30,242 bases of DNA, taken from Paracoccaceae bacterium (lineage in GTDB: Bacteria > Pseudomonadota > Alphaproteobacteria > Rhodobacterales > Rhodobacteraceae). Position numbers and translations under genes: made by a program. The stretch covers positions 1 through 30,242 of the forward strand of contig JAAUPC010000003.1 in NCBI GenBank assembly GCA_012036325.1, read 5' to 3'. The notes beneath the pieces were generated by a model. That model did no database searches. It had not been told where the DNA came from and was given only the letters and a program-made list of their open reading frames with translations. Position 1 is the stretch's first letter; every line of letters starts with the position of its first letter. Positions 1 through 7,416 of the stretch are shown piece by piece.

Positions 1-410
1 GCGCCGACCATGGGCGCGGCGCTGGTGGTCAACAGCCCGAAGGCCGCGCCGCCCCCGAGCATGGCGAGAAGCCACAGCCCGATCAGCCCCGCATTGCCAC
101 GCCGGGCCACAACTTGCGGGCCAAGCCAGAGAAGGGCCAGAAGATTGCCAGCAAGGTGCAGCGCGCCTGCATGCAGCCAGGCATAGCTGACGAACATCGT
201 GACTGGTTGCAGGGCAAAGTTCGGGGTCCAGCCGTACAGCAGTCCGGCCCAGAACGCCCCTTGCGTGTAGGTCAGCGGACGCCAGCGCGCTGTGCCCCAG
301 ACCCCCCAATCCGCCCCCAGAAGCACGAGTTCGGGCAGGAGGCAGAAGAAGGCCAGCATCCAGACGGACCAGGGAACGGCATTGCTAAGGCGATAGGCAC
401 TGTGGCGCAT
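1..410 (-). CDS. Rhomboid-family intramembrane serine protease, N-terminal part (runs off window)
   Basis: Reading the minus strand from the ATG at 410 gives an open frame to the window edge, about 136 residues, with several hydrophobic segments. The stretch WLHAGALHLAGNL carries the rhomboid H-x4-H-x3-N signature that in GlpG precedes the catalytic Ser loop. The fragment ends in PMVGA, where a GxSG active-site motif would be expected to begin, so the nucleophile and the later His lie outside the window. Rhomboids cleave membrane-anchored substrates within the bilayer. The gene is divergent from the VPLPA-CTERM gene at 668, with 257 bases between them. No clear Shine-Dalgarno sequence precedes 410, so the start may lie elsewhere. 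Family call is good; substrate is unknown. Confidence 0.8.
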   Translation of the reverse strand, partial: MRHSAYRLSNAVPWSVWMLAFFCLLPELVLLGADWGVWGTARWRPLTYTQGAFWAGLLYGWTPNFALQPVTMFVSYAWLHAGALHLAGNLLALLWLGPQVVARRGNAGLIGLWLLAMLGGGAAFGLLTTSAAPMVG

Positions 411-667
411 GGCCGGGACAGTGGCGCGAGGGGGGCGGGCTGGCAAGGGCCAAGCTTTGCAGGTGATTCGCGGCTGGAAGGGCAGACCAAGCGGCCCGAT
501 TGTCATCGGTTCGGCAACAGCGGCAGCCGGTCGGCGAGGGTGGATCGCGCGTGTCGTGCAGTCTTCAGCCAAGGGTTGCAAAGCGCGGGTGCAGGGCGAA
601 TTGGCTTTTGACCCGGCCCGGTAACTGTTAATCTGGCAGCAATGTAGTTAAGGAAGGTTTGCCCAAA

Positions 668-1384
668 GTGCGGAAGTCGGTTTTCAGGTCCATCGTCATC
701 GCGTCAGCCCTGGCGTTTTCTGTCGGGATGGCTTCGGCCAGCACGGTTTCGCTGAAGTTTGACGGCGGGACGGCGAATGGTGGCGTCAGCTTCAAGTCGG
801 TGCCCACTGTGGTCAGCAATCCGCCCAGGTCGTCCGGCGCCTACGGGTTCAACATGGTGGATGTGACAGCGGGCGGCAGTGTGCTGGGCAAGTTCGTTGC
901 CTGGTGCCTTGACCTTGAGCATTTTCTTGCGCCGAACGGGGTGGCCACGCCTTACATGGTCACCAAGACGCCGTTCAGCAACAGCTATGGCCTTAGCAGG
1001 GCCGAGATGAAGCTCGTCCAGTCGGTGTTTGATGCCAACTTCGCAGGCGTCAAGCTGAACAGCAACACGCAAGCCGCTGCGTTCCAGGTGGCTTTGTGGA
1101 ATGCGCTCTACGACGGTGACGCAGCCGCCGGACGCGGAACCTTTGCGATCAAGAGCGACGAGTCGGGCGAAGAAATCATCAAGCAGGCAAACAAGTATCT
1201 GGAAGCTGCGAAGACGTTCGACGGGAAAAAGGTATGGAACCTGACCTTCCTGGAAAGTAAGGACAAGTCCACCCGCCAGAACCTTGTCACTGTGACGCCG
1301 GTTCCGGTGCCGGCGGCGGCGGGGCTGATGCTTCTGGCGCTTGGCGGGCTTGCAGCTGTCGGGCGGCGCCGTCGCGCGGCCTGA
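668..1384 (+). CDS. VPLPA-CTERM surface protein with thioester-domain-like motifs
   Basis: A 238-residue exported protein. I chose GTG at 668 over the in-frame TTG at 659 because AGGAAGG at 651-657 sits 10 bases before the GTG but only one before the TTG, and because 668 gives a compact signal peptide (M-RKS, hydrophobic core, cleavage near ASAS, residue 22-25). The C-terminus is a tripartite sorting tail: VPVPAAAG, a hydrophobic stretch, then GRRRRAA. In known VPLPA-CTERM proteins this is recognised by the XrtD exosortase, and a candidate for that enzyme lies at 16334-17923. The middle contains WCLDLEH (Cys80) and FQVALW (Gln140). These resemble the [YFW]C[ILV][DE] and hydrophobic-Q-x-A-hydrophobic-W motifs of Cys-Gln thioester domains. 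A terminator follows directly. Sorting tail is confident; thioester is inference. Confidence 0.87.
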   Translation: MRKSVFRSIVIASALAFSVGMASASTVSLKFDGGTANGGVSFKSVPTVVSNPPRSSGAYGFNMVDVTAGGSVLGKFVAWCLDLEHFLAPNGVATPYMVTKTPFSNSYGLSRAEMKLVQSVFDANFAGVKLNSNTQAAAFQVALWNALYDGDAAAGRGTFAIKSDESGEEIIKQANKYLEAAKTFDGKKVWNLTFLESKDKSTRQNLVTVTPVPVPAAAGLMLLALGGLAAVGRRRRAA

Positions 1385-1407
1385 GCTGTAACAAGGCAAT
1401 AGGATCG

Positions 1408-1436
1408 AAAGGCGGCCCCGACGGGTCGCCTTTTTT
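1408..1436 (+). terminator. Rho-independent terminator after the first VPLPA-CTERM gene
   Basis: AAAGGCG at 1408-1414 pairs with CGCCTTT at 1427-1433, around a GC-rich loop, and the T run continues to 1436. It starts 24 bases after the stop codon at 1384. The opposing gene ends at 1467, so it also separates two convergent genes, although the minus-strand T run is short. Confidence 0.75.
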
Positions 1437-1466
1437 GTTGGCAAAGACGGCGGGCTGAGGGGCCTT

Positions 1467-2711
1467 TCAGGACGGCGGATCGATGCGAAGCTGCCCTTTG
1501 CGCGGCAGACGCCGCAGCATGCCCAGGAAGTTGCGAAGGTTTGTGCTTAGCGGGTTTTGCCGGGCGGCGGCTTTCAGCTGCATCCCCTGATAGTCCGGCA
1601 CCGGCCGCCCGGCGAGGCGGAGTGCCAGAAGCCGCGCCAGCGTGGAGCGTTTGCGCAAGCGTTGTCCGGGCTGGATGCCCGCAAGCGTGGCAATGTCGAA
1701 GGGCGCGATGTGCAGGTGCCCGGCAGCGGTGGCCGCTGCCAGGATCTGCGCGCCAAGCGGGGTGCGTGCCACAATCAGGCTGATCCCCGGCGCTTCGGCA
1801 AAGCGGGGGTAGCCTTGCGCGTCGCTTTCCCAGGCATCGGCACAGACGATGTCAGCGGTCATGCCCACCCCATCCGGGCAGATCTTGCAGCGCAATTGCA
1901 CATGACGGCTGAGGATCTTGCCCCAGCTGTCATGATAGCTCATGGATCGTTCGGTACCGTCCTTCAGCGTGGCGGTGGCGCGGCCAGGCCAGCCCATGCC
2001 CCGATAGCGAAAGCGCGCCACCTCTGACGGCTGCACGCCAAGGGCTTCCAGCACCGCCTGGCCACCAGCATGGCTGGGCACACCAGCGCAGAAGAACGAG
2101 AGGATGACCGGAAAGCTTGCCGCCACTTTCGGGTCCGCTGCTGCCATCGCACGCAGGGCGGCGGCATCACATGGCTTGCCGACAAAGGCGTGACGACGGC
2201 CCGAAGCGAGGCGGGTGGTAAGGTCTGCCAAAGGCGAAGAGGGCGCGTAGCGCGACCCCGCGGCAGCGGTGATGGCGGCCGCATCCGTGCTGACCACGCT
2301 TGAATTGCCAATCGCAAGGACTGGGCTCGCGGTGGTCTGCACGACCGCATCCACCACGTCCGCCGCCAGTAGATGTACAAGGACCGCCGACAGCGCCCCC
2401 CCGGAGGACCCGGCAAAGCGCAAGCCCTCATCCGCCGCCCAGCCGGTCTGCATGCTGATGTGGGGGCCCCAGAGGACTGGATTTTCCCGCCCCTCAGCCG
2501 CGACCTTTACGCCAAGACCCGGGCAGGCGTTGCGGATCGCCGTCTCTTCGGCCGGATCAAGGGGCGCGGATTGCACGGGGCGCAGGTAGCCCGGTTCCGC
2601 AACCGCCATGCTGACCTTGCCAGGCGCAATTGCGGCACAGGCCCCGCAGCCCGCGCAAAGTTCGCCGCGCATGACCCGCGCCAGAGCGGGGCTTTGATCC
2701 GGGCGTTGCAT
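1467..2711 (-). CDS. Coenzyme F420 hydrogenase/dehydrogenase beta subunit (FrhB)-family iron-sulfur protein
   Basis: A 414-residue soluble protein. Residues about 18-26 contain CAGCGACAA, a ferredoxin-like cysteine cluster, followed by the family's central region and a second cysteine group (CKICPDGVGMTADIVCADAW, around residues 275-295). This arrangement is typical of FrhB-like flavin and Fe-S proteins. In F420 hydrogenase FrhB moves electrons between Fe-S, FAD and F420, but the many members in polysaccharide clusters have no settled substrate. It is divergent from the flippase at 2883 and lies 3 kb from the pyruvyl transferase gene; these two families are often found together in EPS loci. 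I infer a redox step on a nucleotide sugar or a decorating group. No frameshift is visible. Confidence 0.8.
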   Translation of the reverse strand: MQRPDQSPALARVMRGELCAGCGACAAIAPGKVSMAVAEPGYLRPVQSAPLDPAEETAIRNACPGLGVKVAAEGRENPVLWGPHISMQTGWAADEGLRFAGSSGGALSAVLVHLLAADVVDAVVQTTASPVLAIGNSSVVSTDAAAITAAAGSRYAPSSPLADLTTRLASGRRHAFVGKPCDAAALRAMAAADPKVAASFPVILSFFCAGVPSHAGGQAVLEALGVQPSEVARFRYRGMGWPGRATATLKDGTERSMSYHDSWGKILSRHVQLRCKICPDGVGMTADIVCADAWESDAQGYPRFAEAPGISLIVARTPLGAQILAAATAAGHLHIAPFDIATLAGIQPGQRLRKRSTLARLLALRLAGRPVPDYQGMQLKAAARQNPLSTNLRNFLGMLRRLPRKGQLRIDPPS

Positions 2712-2882
2712 GCGGGCGATGATCCTGTTGGCGTCCTGGGTGACTGACTTGCCTTAAACCCCAAGTTTCCGGCTTTTTCCAGACCGCTTCCTGCGTTTCC
2801 GCCTTAGGTCTTGACCCGGTGCAGGCAAAGCGAAACAAGCGGGTGGATCGCCCCTGTTGCCCGTTGAAAGGCCCTTGGTCCC

Positions 2883-4322
2883 GTGTTTCGCAAAGCCCTG
2901 TTGATCCTGTCGGGCAATGCCTTTGCGTCCCTTCTGCTTCTGGCGCGGACGCTGATCGTCGCGCGGCTGATCTCGGTCGAGGATTTCGGGATTGCGGCCA
3001 CTTTTGCGATCAGCATGGCGGTGGTCGAGATGATGTCGGCCTTGGGGCTGCAGCAACAGATCGTGCAGGCCAAGGACGGCAATGACCCGCGCCTGCAGGC
3101 CGGGCTGCAGGGGTTTCAGCTCTTGCGCGGCGTGGTGGCGGGGCTTGTGCTTTTCCTGCTGGCAGGCCCGATTGCGCGGCTTTTGAACGTGGAAGAGGTG
3201 ACCTGGGCCTATCAGCTTTTGGCGCTGGTGCCGGTTCTGAATGCGTTGGTGCATTTCGACATCTACCGGCTGAACCGCACGATGGTGTTTCTGCCGGGCA
3301 TCCTGACCGGGGTGGTCCCCGCAGCGGTATCGCTGGCGGTGGTCTGGCCGCTGGCGGTGTGGTTCGGCGACTGGCGGGTGATGCTCTGGGCGATCCTGGC
3401 GCAGGCGGTGGTGACGGTGCTGACCTCGCACCTGGTGGCGGAAAGGCCCTACCGGCTGCTGTTTGACCGCCAGATCATGGCGCAATCCTTCCGCTTTGGC
3501 TGGCCCTTGCTGGCCAATGGCGTGCTCTTGTTCCTGGTCTTCAACGGCGAAAAGCTGATCGTCGGGCGCGAGTTGGGCATGGCAGAGCTTGCGATCTTTT
3601 CGATGGGGATCACCCTGACCCTGACTCCGACCTTGGTGATGGCAAAAAGCCTGCAGTCGTTCTTTCTGCCGCAGCTGTCAGCCTTGCAGTCCGGTGCGCC
3701 GGTCCAAGCGCACAGAGGGCATGACTTTGGCCTTGTAGCCCGGGCAACACTGCAAGCCGGGCTTCTGGTCGGGACGGTGCTGGTCGTGGCCGTGCTGCTG
3801 GTCGGCGACCCGCTGGTGCATGTGCTCCTTGGCCCCAAATACGCCGAGTTGGTGCCGCTTCTGGCGGGGCTTGCAGTAATGCAGGCGCTGCGCGTGTTCA
3901 AAAGCGGCGGGTCCATCGTGGCACTGGCCAGCGGCCAGACCGAAAACGCGGTGGTGGCCAATCTGGTCCGCGTGGCGCTTTTGCCGGTGGCATGGGTCGT
4001 GGTCCAGCAGGGCGGCGGCCTGGTGGAGGTGCTCTGGATCGCCATCGCTGGAGAGGCCATCGGCTTTGCGGTTTCGCTTGTGCTGGTCCGCTATCGGGTC
4101 GGGCTGTCGATGCGACCCTTGGTGCTGTGTCTGGGGCTGACCGCAGCCCTGATGGCGGTGTCGGCGGCTGGATTTGCGCAGCACAGCACCTTGCAGGCAT
4201 CGCCAATGCTGAATTGGGAAGTTGCTGGTCTGGCCCTCGTCCTGTTGGGCGCCCTGATCTACAGCATGCGCGACTTGCGCCACTATGCGGCGCGGCGCCT
4301 GACCACGACGTTTTCCGAGTGA
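2883..4322 (+). CDS. Wzx-like oligosaccharide flippase (MOP/MATE superfamily)
   Basis: A 479-residue, strongly hydrophobic protein with a dozen or more predicted membrane spans across its whole length. It begins FRKALLILSGNAFASLLLLARTL..., the usual start of polysaccharide-transport (RfbX/PST) flippases, and contains ISVEDFGIAATF near residue 30, equivalent to the family's 'L-x-P-E-D-F/Y-G' loop. Such proteins move undecaprenyl-linked repeat units from the cytoplasmic to the periplasmic side of the inner membrane. GTG at 2883 is used as start; no strong Shine-Dalgarno is obvious. It is divergent from the FrhB-like gene and followed after 123 bases by an acyltransferase. The Wzy-like and Wzz-like proteins in the window are its expected partners. 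Confidence 0.88.
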   Translation: MFRKALLILSGNAFASLLLLARTLIVARLISVEDFGIAATFAISMAVVEMMSALGLQQQIVQAKDGNDPRLQAGLQGFQLLRGVVAGLVLFLLAGPIARLLNVEEVTWAYQLLALVPVLNALVHFDIYRLNRTMVFLPGILTGVVPAAVSLAVVWPLAVWFGDWRVMLWAILAQAVVTVLTSHLVAERPYRLLFDRQIMAQSFRFGWPLLANGVLLFLVFNGEKLIVGRELGMAELAIFSMGITLTLTPTLVMAKSLQSFFLPQLSALQSGAPVQAHRGHDFGLVARATLQAGLLVGTVLVVAVLLVGDPLVHVLLGPKYAELVPLLAGLAVMQALRVFKSGGSIVALASGQTENAVVANLVRVALLPVAWVVVQQGGGLVEVLWIAIAGEAIGFAVSLVLVRYRVGLSMRPLVLCLGLTAALMAVSAAGFAQHSTLQASPMLNWEVAGLALVLLGALIYSMRDLRHYAARRLTTTFSE

Positions 4323-4445
4323 GCGCGCCTCAGAAAGACAGGCCGTAGGCTCAGAATTAAGGGATCAGCTTTCGGCACGGCATGATGGACCCAGTTCGGG
4401 GTCCGGTATAGGTTGGCCGGCGGTCGGGAGCATAGGCGGGCGGGG

Positions 4446-4988
4446 ATGGTGGTGAAGTCGGACGGGCCGGGGCAGCGGGTGCGGCGGGTTCTGGGGTCGG
4501 TGTTCAGCTTGCAGGTGCTGATCCACCCGCTCCGGATGCTGCACTACTGGGGTTACAGCCATGCGCTGCAGCGGCCGAAGCTGACGCTGGGGCGGGATGT
4601 GCGGCTGGCGCCGAATGCCTCGTTCCGGAATGGGGAGCGGATTGCCTTGGGCGACCAGGTGCAGGTCGGGGAATATGTCGCCCTTTGGGCGGGGCGGAGC
4701 TCGGGCTGGATCAAGGTGGGCGCGCGGACGACCTTCGGACCGGGATGCTTCGTCACGGCGGCGGATTACGGGCTGGCCGCCGAGCAGCGCATCACCGAGC
4801 AGGAGATGACCGAGCGGGATGTCGTGATCGGGGCGGATTGCTGGATCGGCGCGAAGGCGGTGATCACGGCGGGTGTGACGCTGGGCGATGGCTGTGTGAT
4901 CGGGGCGGGGGCGGTGGTCACGCGCGATGTCCCGGCCAATGCCATCGCGGCGGGGGTGCCCGCCAAGGTAATCCGGATGCGGGGGTGA
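4446..4988 (+). CDS. Left-handed beta-helix (hexapeptide-repeat) O-acyltransferase
   Basis: About 180 residues from ATG 4446; an in-frame TTG at 4413 would add 11 residues without recognisable content. The C-terminal half has the hexapeptide pattern (I/V-G-x-x-x-x): VVIGADCWIGAKAVITAGVTLGDGCVIGAGAVVTRDVPANAIAAGVPAKVIR in overlapping turns, ending with the PAKVIR cap typical of the WcaF/NodL/maltose acetyltransferase group. These trimeric enzymes usually transfer acetyl from acetyl-CoA to a sugar hydroxyl. The N-terminal PLRMLHYWGYSHAL segment resembles WcaF-type colanic acid acetyltransferases. It is convergent with the GT2 gene at 5013, with 24 bases between stop codons. Substrate is unknown; acetylation of the EPS repeat unit is the likely role. 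Confidence 0.84.
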   Translation: MVVKSDGPGQRVRRVLGSVFSLQVLIHPLRMLHYWGYSHALQRPKLTLGRDVRLAPNASFRNGERIALGDQVQVGEYVALWAGRSSGWIKVGARTTFGPGCFVTAADYGLAAEQRITEQEMTERDVVIGADCWIGAKAVITAGVTLGDGCVIGAGAVVTRDVPANAIAAGVPAKVIRMRG

Positions 4989-5012
4989 CCACTTTCGCGG
5001 CTGCTTTGCAGC

Positions 5013-5882
5013 TTAGCCTGGGGGCAGGGCAGCCTTGCCAGTCGTCGCCTGGCGCAGCATCCAGCTGGTGCGCAGAAGCCTGAGGCGGATCAGTACGCCT
5101 GTCGCGGCCAGACGCTCACCCTGTGTCAGCCGGTCATGGCGCAGGATGCGTGGCAGATGGGCGGCAATGCTGAGCGGCATGGCAAGCGCCCGAAGCGCCC
5201 AGGTCAGCCGCGCCCCTGCGCCTTTGCCGTGCACGCCGAAGCTTTCCTCGGTCAGCCGCCGCCACTTGCGCTTGAGCGCTGTCCAGTCCCCGCGCGACGG
5301 GTGGGCCGCGCGCAATGTGTCGGCGTAGACCAGAGTATGGCCGCGTGCTTTCGCCCGGTGGCACCAGTCAAGATCCTCGGACAAGCCGGAGAGAAAGCCG
5401 CCAACATCGGCAAAGACATCACGCCGGGTCAGAAGGTTTGCCGTGACGGAAAAGCCTTTGCGTTCGATGTAGCTGCGGTTGTCGAAGGCGAAGACCGTCT
5501 CAAACGCCTGGGCGCCGGTGCGGGGGGGCGGGGTTTCGTCAAAGACCCGGATCGCGCCACCGACAAGATCGGCCTGGCCCGCCACCTGCAGGGCGGTTGC
5601 AAGCCAGTCGGGGTCAGGCACGCAGTCGCTGTCGAGGAAGAAAAGGCGCGGCGCTGTCGTCTCGGCCACACCCCGGTTGCGGGCAAGTGCGGCGCCTTTG
5701 GCAGGTTCGATCACGATCCGCAGATCGGGAAAGCGGGCGCGGACCGCATCGAGAGGCTCGGTCGAGGCGTTGTCGACCACGACCACCTCAATCCCGGGCG
5801 GGACCGGCAACAAGGCCTGCAGGCAGCGCAGCAGACGCGCGCTGTCGTTGTAATGCGGGATGATGACCGCCGCGTCAGCCAT
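5013..5882 (-). CDS. Family 2 glycosyltransferase
   Basis: A 289-residue cytoplasmic GT-A enzyme. It opens with AAVIIPHYNDSARLLRCL, contains VVVVDNASTEP near residue 33, ALARNRGV near 66 and FFLDSDCVPDPDWL near 80, where DSD is the metal and nucleotide-sugar binding motif. SEDLDWCHRAKARG around residue 165 matches the acceptor and catalytic-base region (ED-x-D/E). The family adds a sugar from an NDP-sugar to a lipid-linked acceptor. The start codon overlaps the stop of the pyruvyl transferase gene by 8 bases, so the two are probably translated together. Donor and linkage cannot be told. Confidence 0.88.
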   Translation of the reverse strand: MADAAVIIPHYNDSARLLRCLQALLPVPPGIEVVVVDNASTEPLDAVRARFPDLRIVIEPAKGAALARNRGVAETTAPRLFFLDSDCVPDPDWLATALQVAGQADLVGGAIRVFDETPPPRTGAQAFETVFAFDNRSYIERKGFSVTANLLTRRDVFADVGGFLSGLSEDLDWCHRAKARGHTLVYADTLRAAHPSRGDWTALKRKWRRLTEESFGVHGKGAGARLTWALRALAMPLSIAAHLPRILRHDRLTQGERLAATGVLIRLRLLRTSWMLRQATTGKAALPPG

Positions 5883-7047
5883 TGGCGCGGGTCATCAGGG
5901 CGATGAGCGCGGCCTCATAGGCCTGAAGTTTCGTACGGCCGCGGGCCAAGGCGGCGGCTCCCTCGCTGGCGACGGTGGCACGGTCGTCATAGGCGGCAGC
6001 TATCTTGGCCAGGATCGCCTGGCCGTCCTCGCGCGTGCAATCCACGGTGCGTGTGTAGCCGAGCGAGCCGAAAAGCCCTTCGAACTTGCGGCTATAGGCC
6101 ATGGGCACCACCGGCACGCCCGAGGAGAAGGCCGCGATGCAGGCATGCATCCGGGCGCCCATGAAGAAATCCATCCCGGCGATGTAGCTTTTCGCTTCGG
6201 ACGGTGAGCCGAAGGCCGGGGCAAGGACGGTTCCCGGAAACTCAGCAGCAAGGGCGGCGCAGGCGCGGTAGTCATCTTCGCCCGTCATGCGGCCTGCGCG
6301 CACGATCACATGGGCCACAAGGTGAACCTCGCACTCAATCCCCTGAAAATGCCGGATGAGATCACGGGCCAGGCCAGGATAGTCGAGTGCGATGCCAAGT
6401 TCATTCTTGCCGGTATAGCCCCCGCCCATGAGCAGGCCCGAGACATTGATGCCGACACGCGGCGGCCCGTCGGGGCGTGGGCCGGGCGGGGTGTAGGGCA
6501 GAACCAAGGCCAGGTCAGAGGCCTCGATCACCGGGCGGGTGACCCCCATTTCGCGGGCGGCCCGGGTGGAAAGGGCATCGCGCGTGGCCACCACCGCCGA
6601 AAGCCGCATGGTGAGTTTTGCCAGGACCTTGGACCAGCCCTTGGTAAAGGGTCCGATCGTCTGGGGTGCCATCACCAGTGGCGTGCGCGCCAGATGGGTG
6701 AGGAATTTCATCACGAACATCCGCACCAGCCGCCCGGAGCCGTAGATGTCGGCAAAGCTGTCGCCGGCGCCGATGTCGATCACGAGGTCCGACCGCCGGG
6801 CCAGGGCAAAGAAACCGCGCGGCTTTTGAGGAAGCGGCCGTCAAGATCAACCGCGCGAATGTCAGGGCCGGTCACATAGGCGCGCGGGCATCCTTCCAGT
6901 CAAGATGGTAATCTCGATCTCGCGGCCTAGCTGCCTTGCGCAGCCGCGCAGCACCTCAACTTCAGAAGCCGTTAGTGCGCCGACGCCCAGATTGTCGGAG
7001 CGGCTGGAGTGCATGATCAAAGAGACGCGGATCGGGCGAGACGGCAT
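5875..7047 (-). CDS. Polysaccharide pyruvyl transferase family protein (three single-base disruptions)
   Basis: The start at 7047 gives RVSLIMHSSRSDNLGVGAL, the family's N-terminal motif. The frame that ends at 5875 gives DIGAGDSFADIYG, PLVMAPQTIGPF, and near the C-terminus FFMGARMHACIAAFSSGVPVVPMAYSRKFEGLF, the conserved GxRxH...A-G-P...Y..K region of PF04230. Between them the frame breaks three times. Restoring one base near 6901, 6881 and 6821-6822 recovers ILDWKDARAAYVTGPDIRAV, then DLDGRFLKSPRGFFALARR, leading straight into the downstream frame. The repaired protein is about 391 residues, normal for the family. These enzymes add a pyruvate ketal from PEP to a sugar, giving an acidic polymer. 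It forms an operon with the GT2 at 5013. I think the breaks are sequencing errors. Confidence 0.82.
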
Positions 7048-7416
7048 GAAGGCTGGGTCCTGGGTGACGGGTCAAAAGCGAAGATCAGTCTGCCAATCCC
7101 TGTGGATTTGCGCGGCGCGAAGCTTACCCGGGTTCTGCCGCGCCGAGGCCTTGGTCTGCAAGCCCTGATCGCATGGGGCAAGCAGGCAAGCCAAAAGCGA
7201 CGACAGTTTGGGTCTGTTCCGGGGCGTATCGCGGGTTCTTGGCCAGACCGTGGCATAGCGACAGGCGCCTTGGGGCTGAAGTTGCCGAATTATGAACCGT
7301 CCGCCGTGTGTCTGGCCGATTTGTTCCGCAAAGGAAGGAGTTCCGCGCCGTCGAGAAGGCTTTGCAGTGAGTCTATGATTTTCAGCCGTAGTTTACTGCT
7401 TGATAAGGGAACAGAA
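7048..7416. other. Divergent intergenic region between pyruvyl transferase and adenylation-protein genes
   Basis: The frame of the downstream gene is open through here from 7009, but the translation is basic, low-complexity and has no domain. The region must hold the promoters for both directions. AAGGAAGGAG at 7331-7340 looks like a Shine-Dalgarno sequence but has no start codon in frame at suitable distance. I see no convincing sigma-70 promoter, repeat or RNA. Confidence 0.4.

Noticed and set aside
608..634. TTGACC and TAATCT as promoter of the first VPLPA-CTERM gene
   Set aside because: Spacing is about 15 bases, too short; no GG-N10-GC sigma-54 element was found there either.
704..1444. 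246-residue minus-strand open frame over the first VPLPA-CTERM gene
   Set aside because: The plus strand has signal peptide, sorting tail and terminator; the antisense product has no feature.
5000..5012. GCTGC-TTT-GCAGC hairpin between convergent genes
   Set aside because: Only a 5-base stem without a useful T run; too weak to call a terminator.
7009..7416. N-terminal extension of the adenylation fusion protein from ATG 7009
   Set aside because: The frame is open but the translation is basic and domain-free, overlaps the start of the divergent pyruvyl transferase gene, and lacks a ribosome binding site; AAGGGA fits the TTG at 7417.
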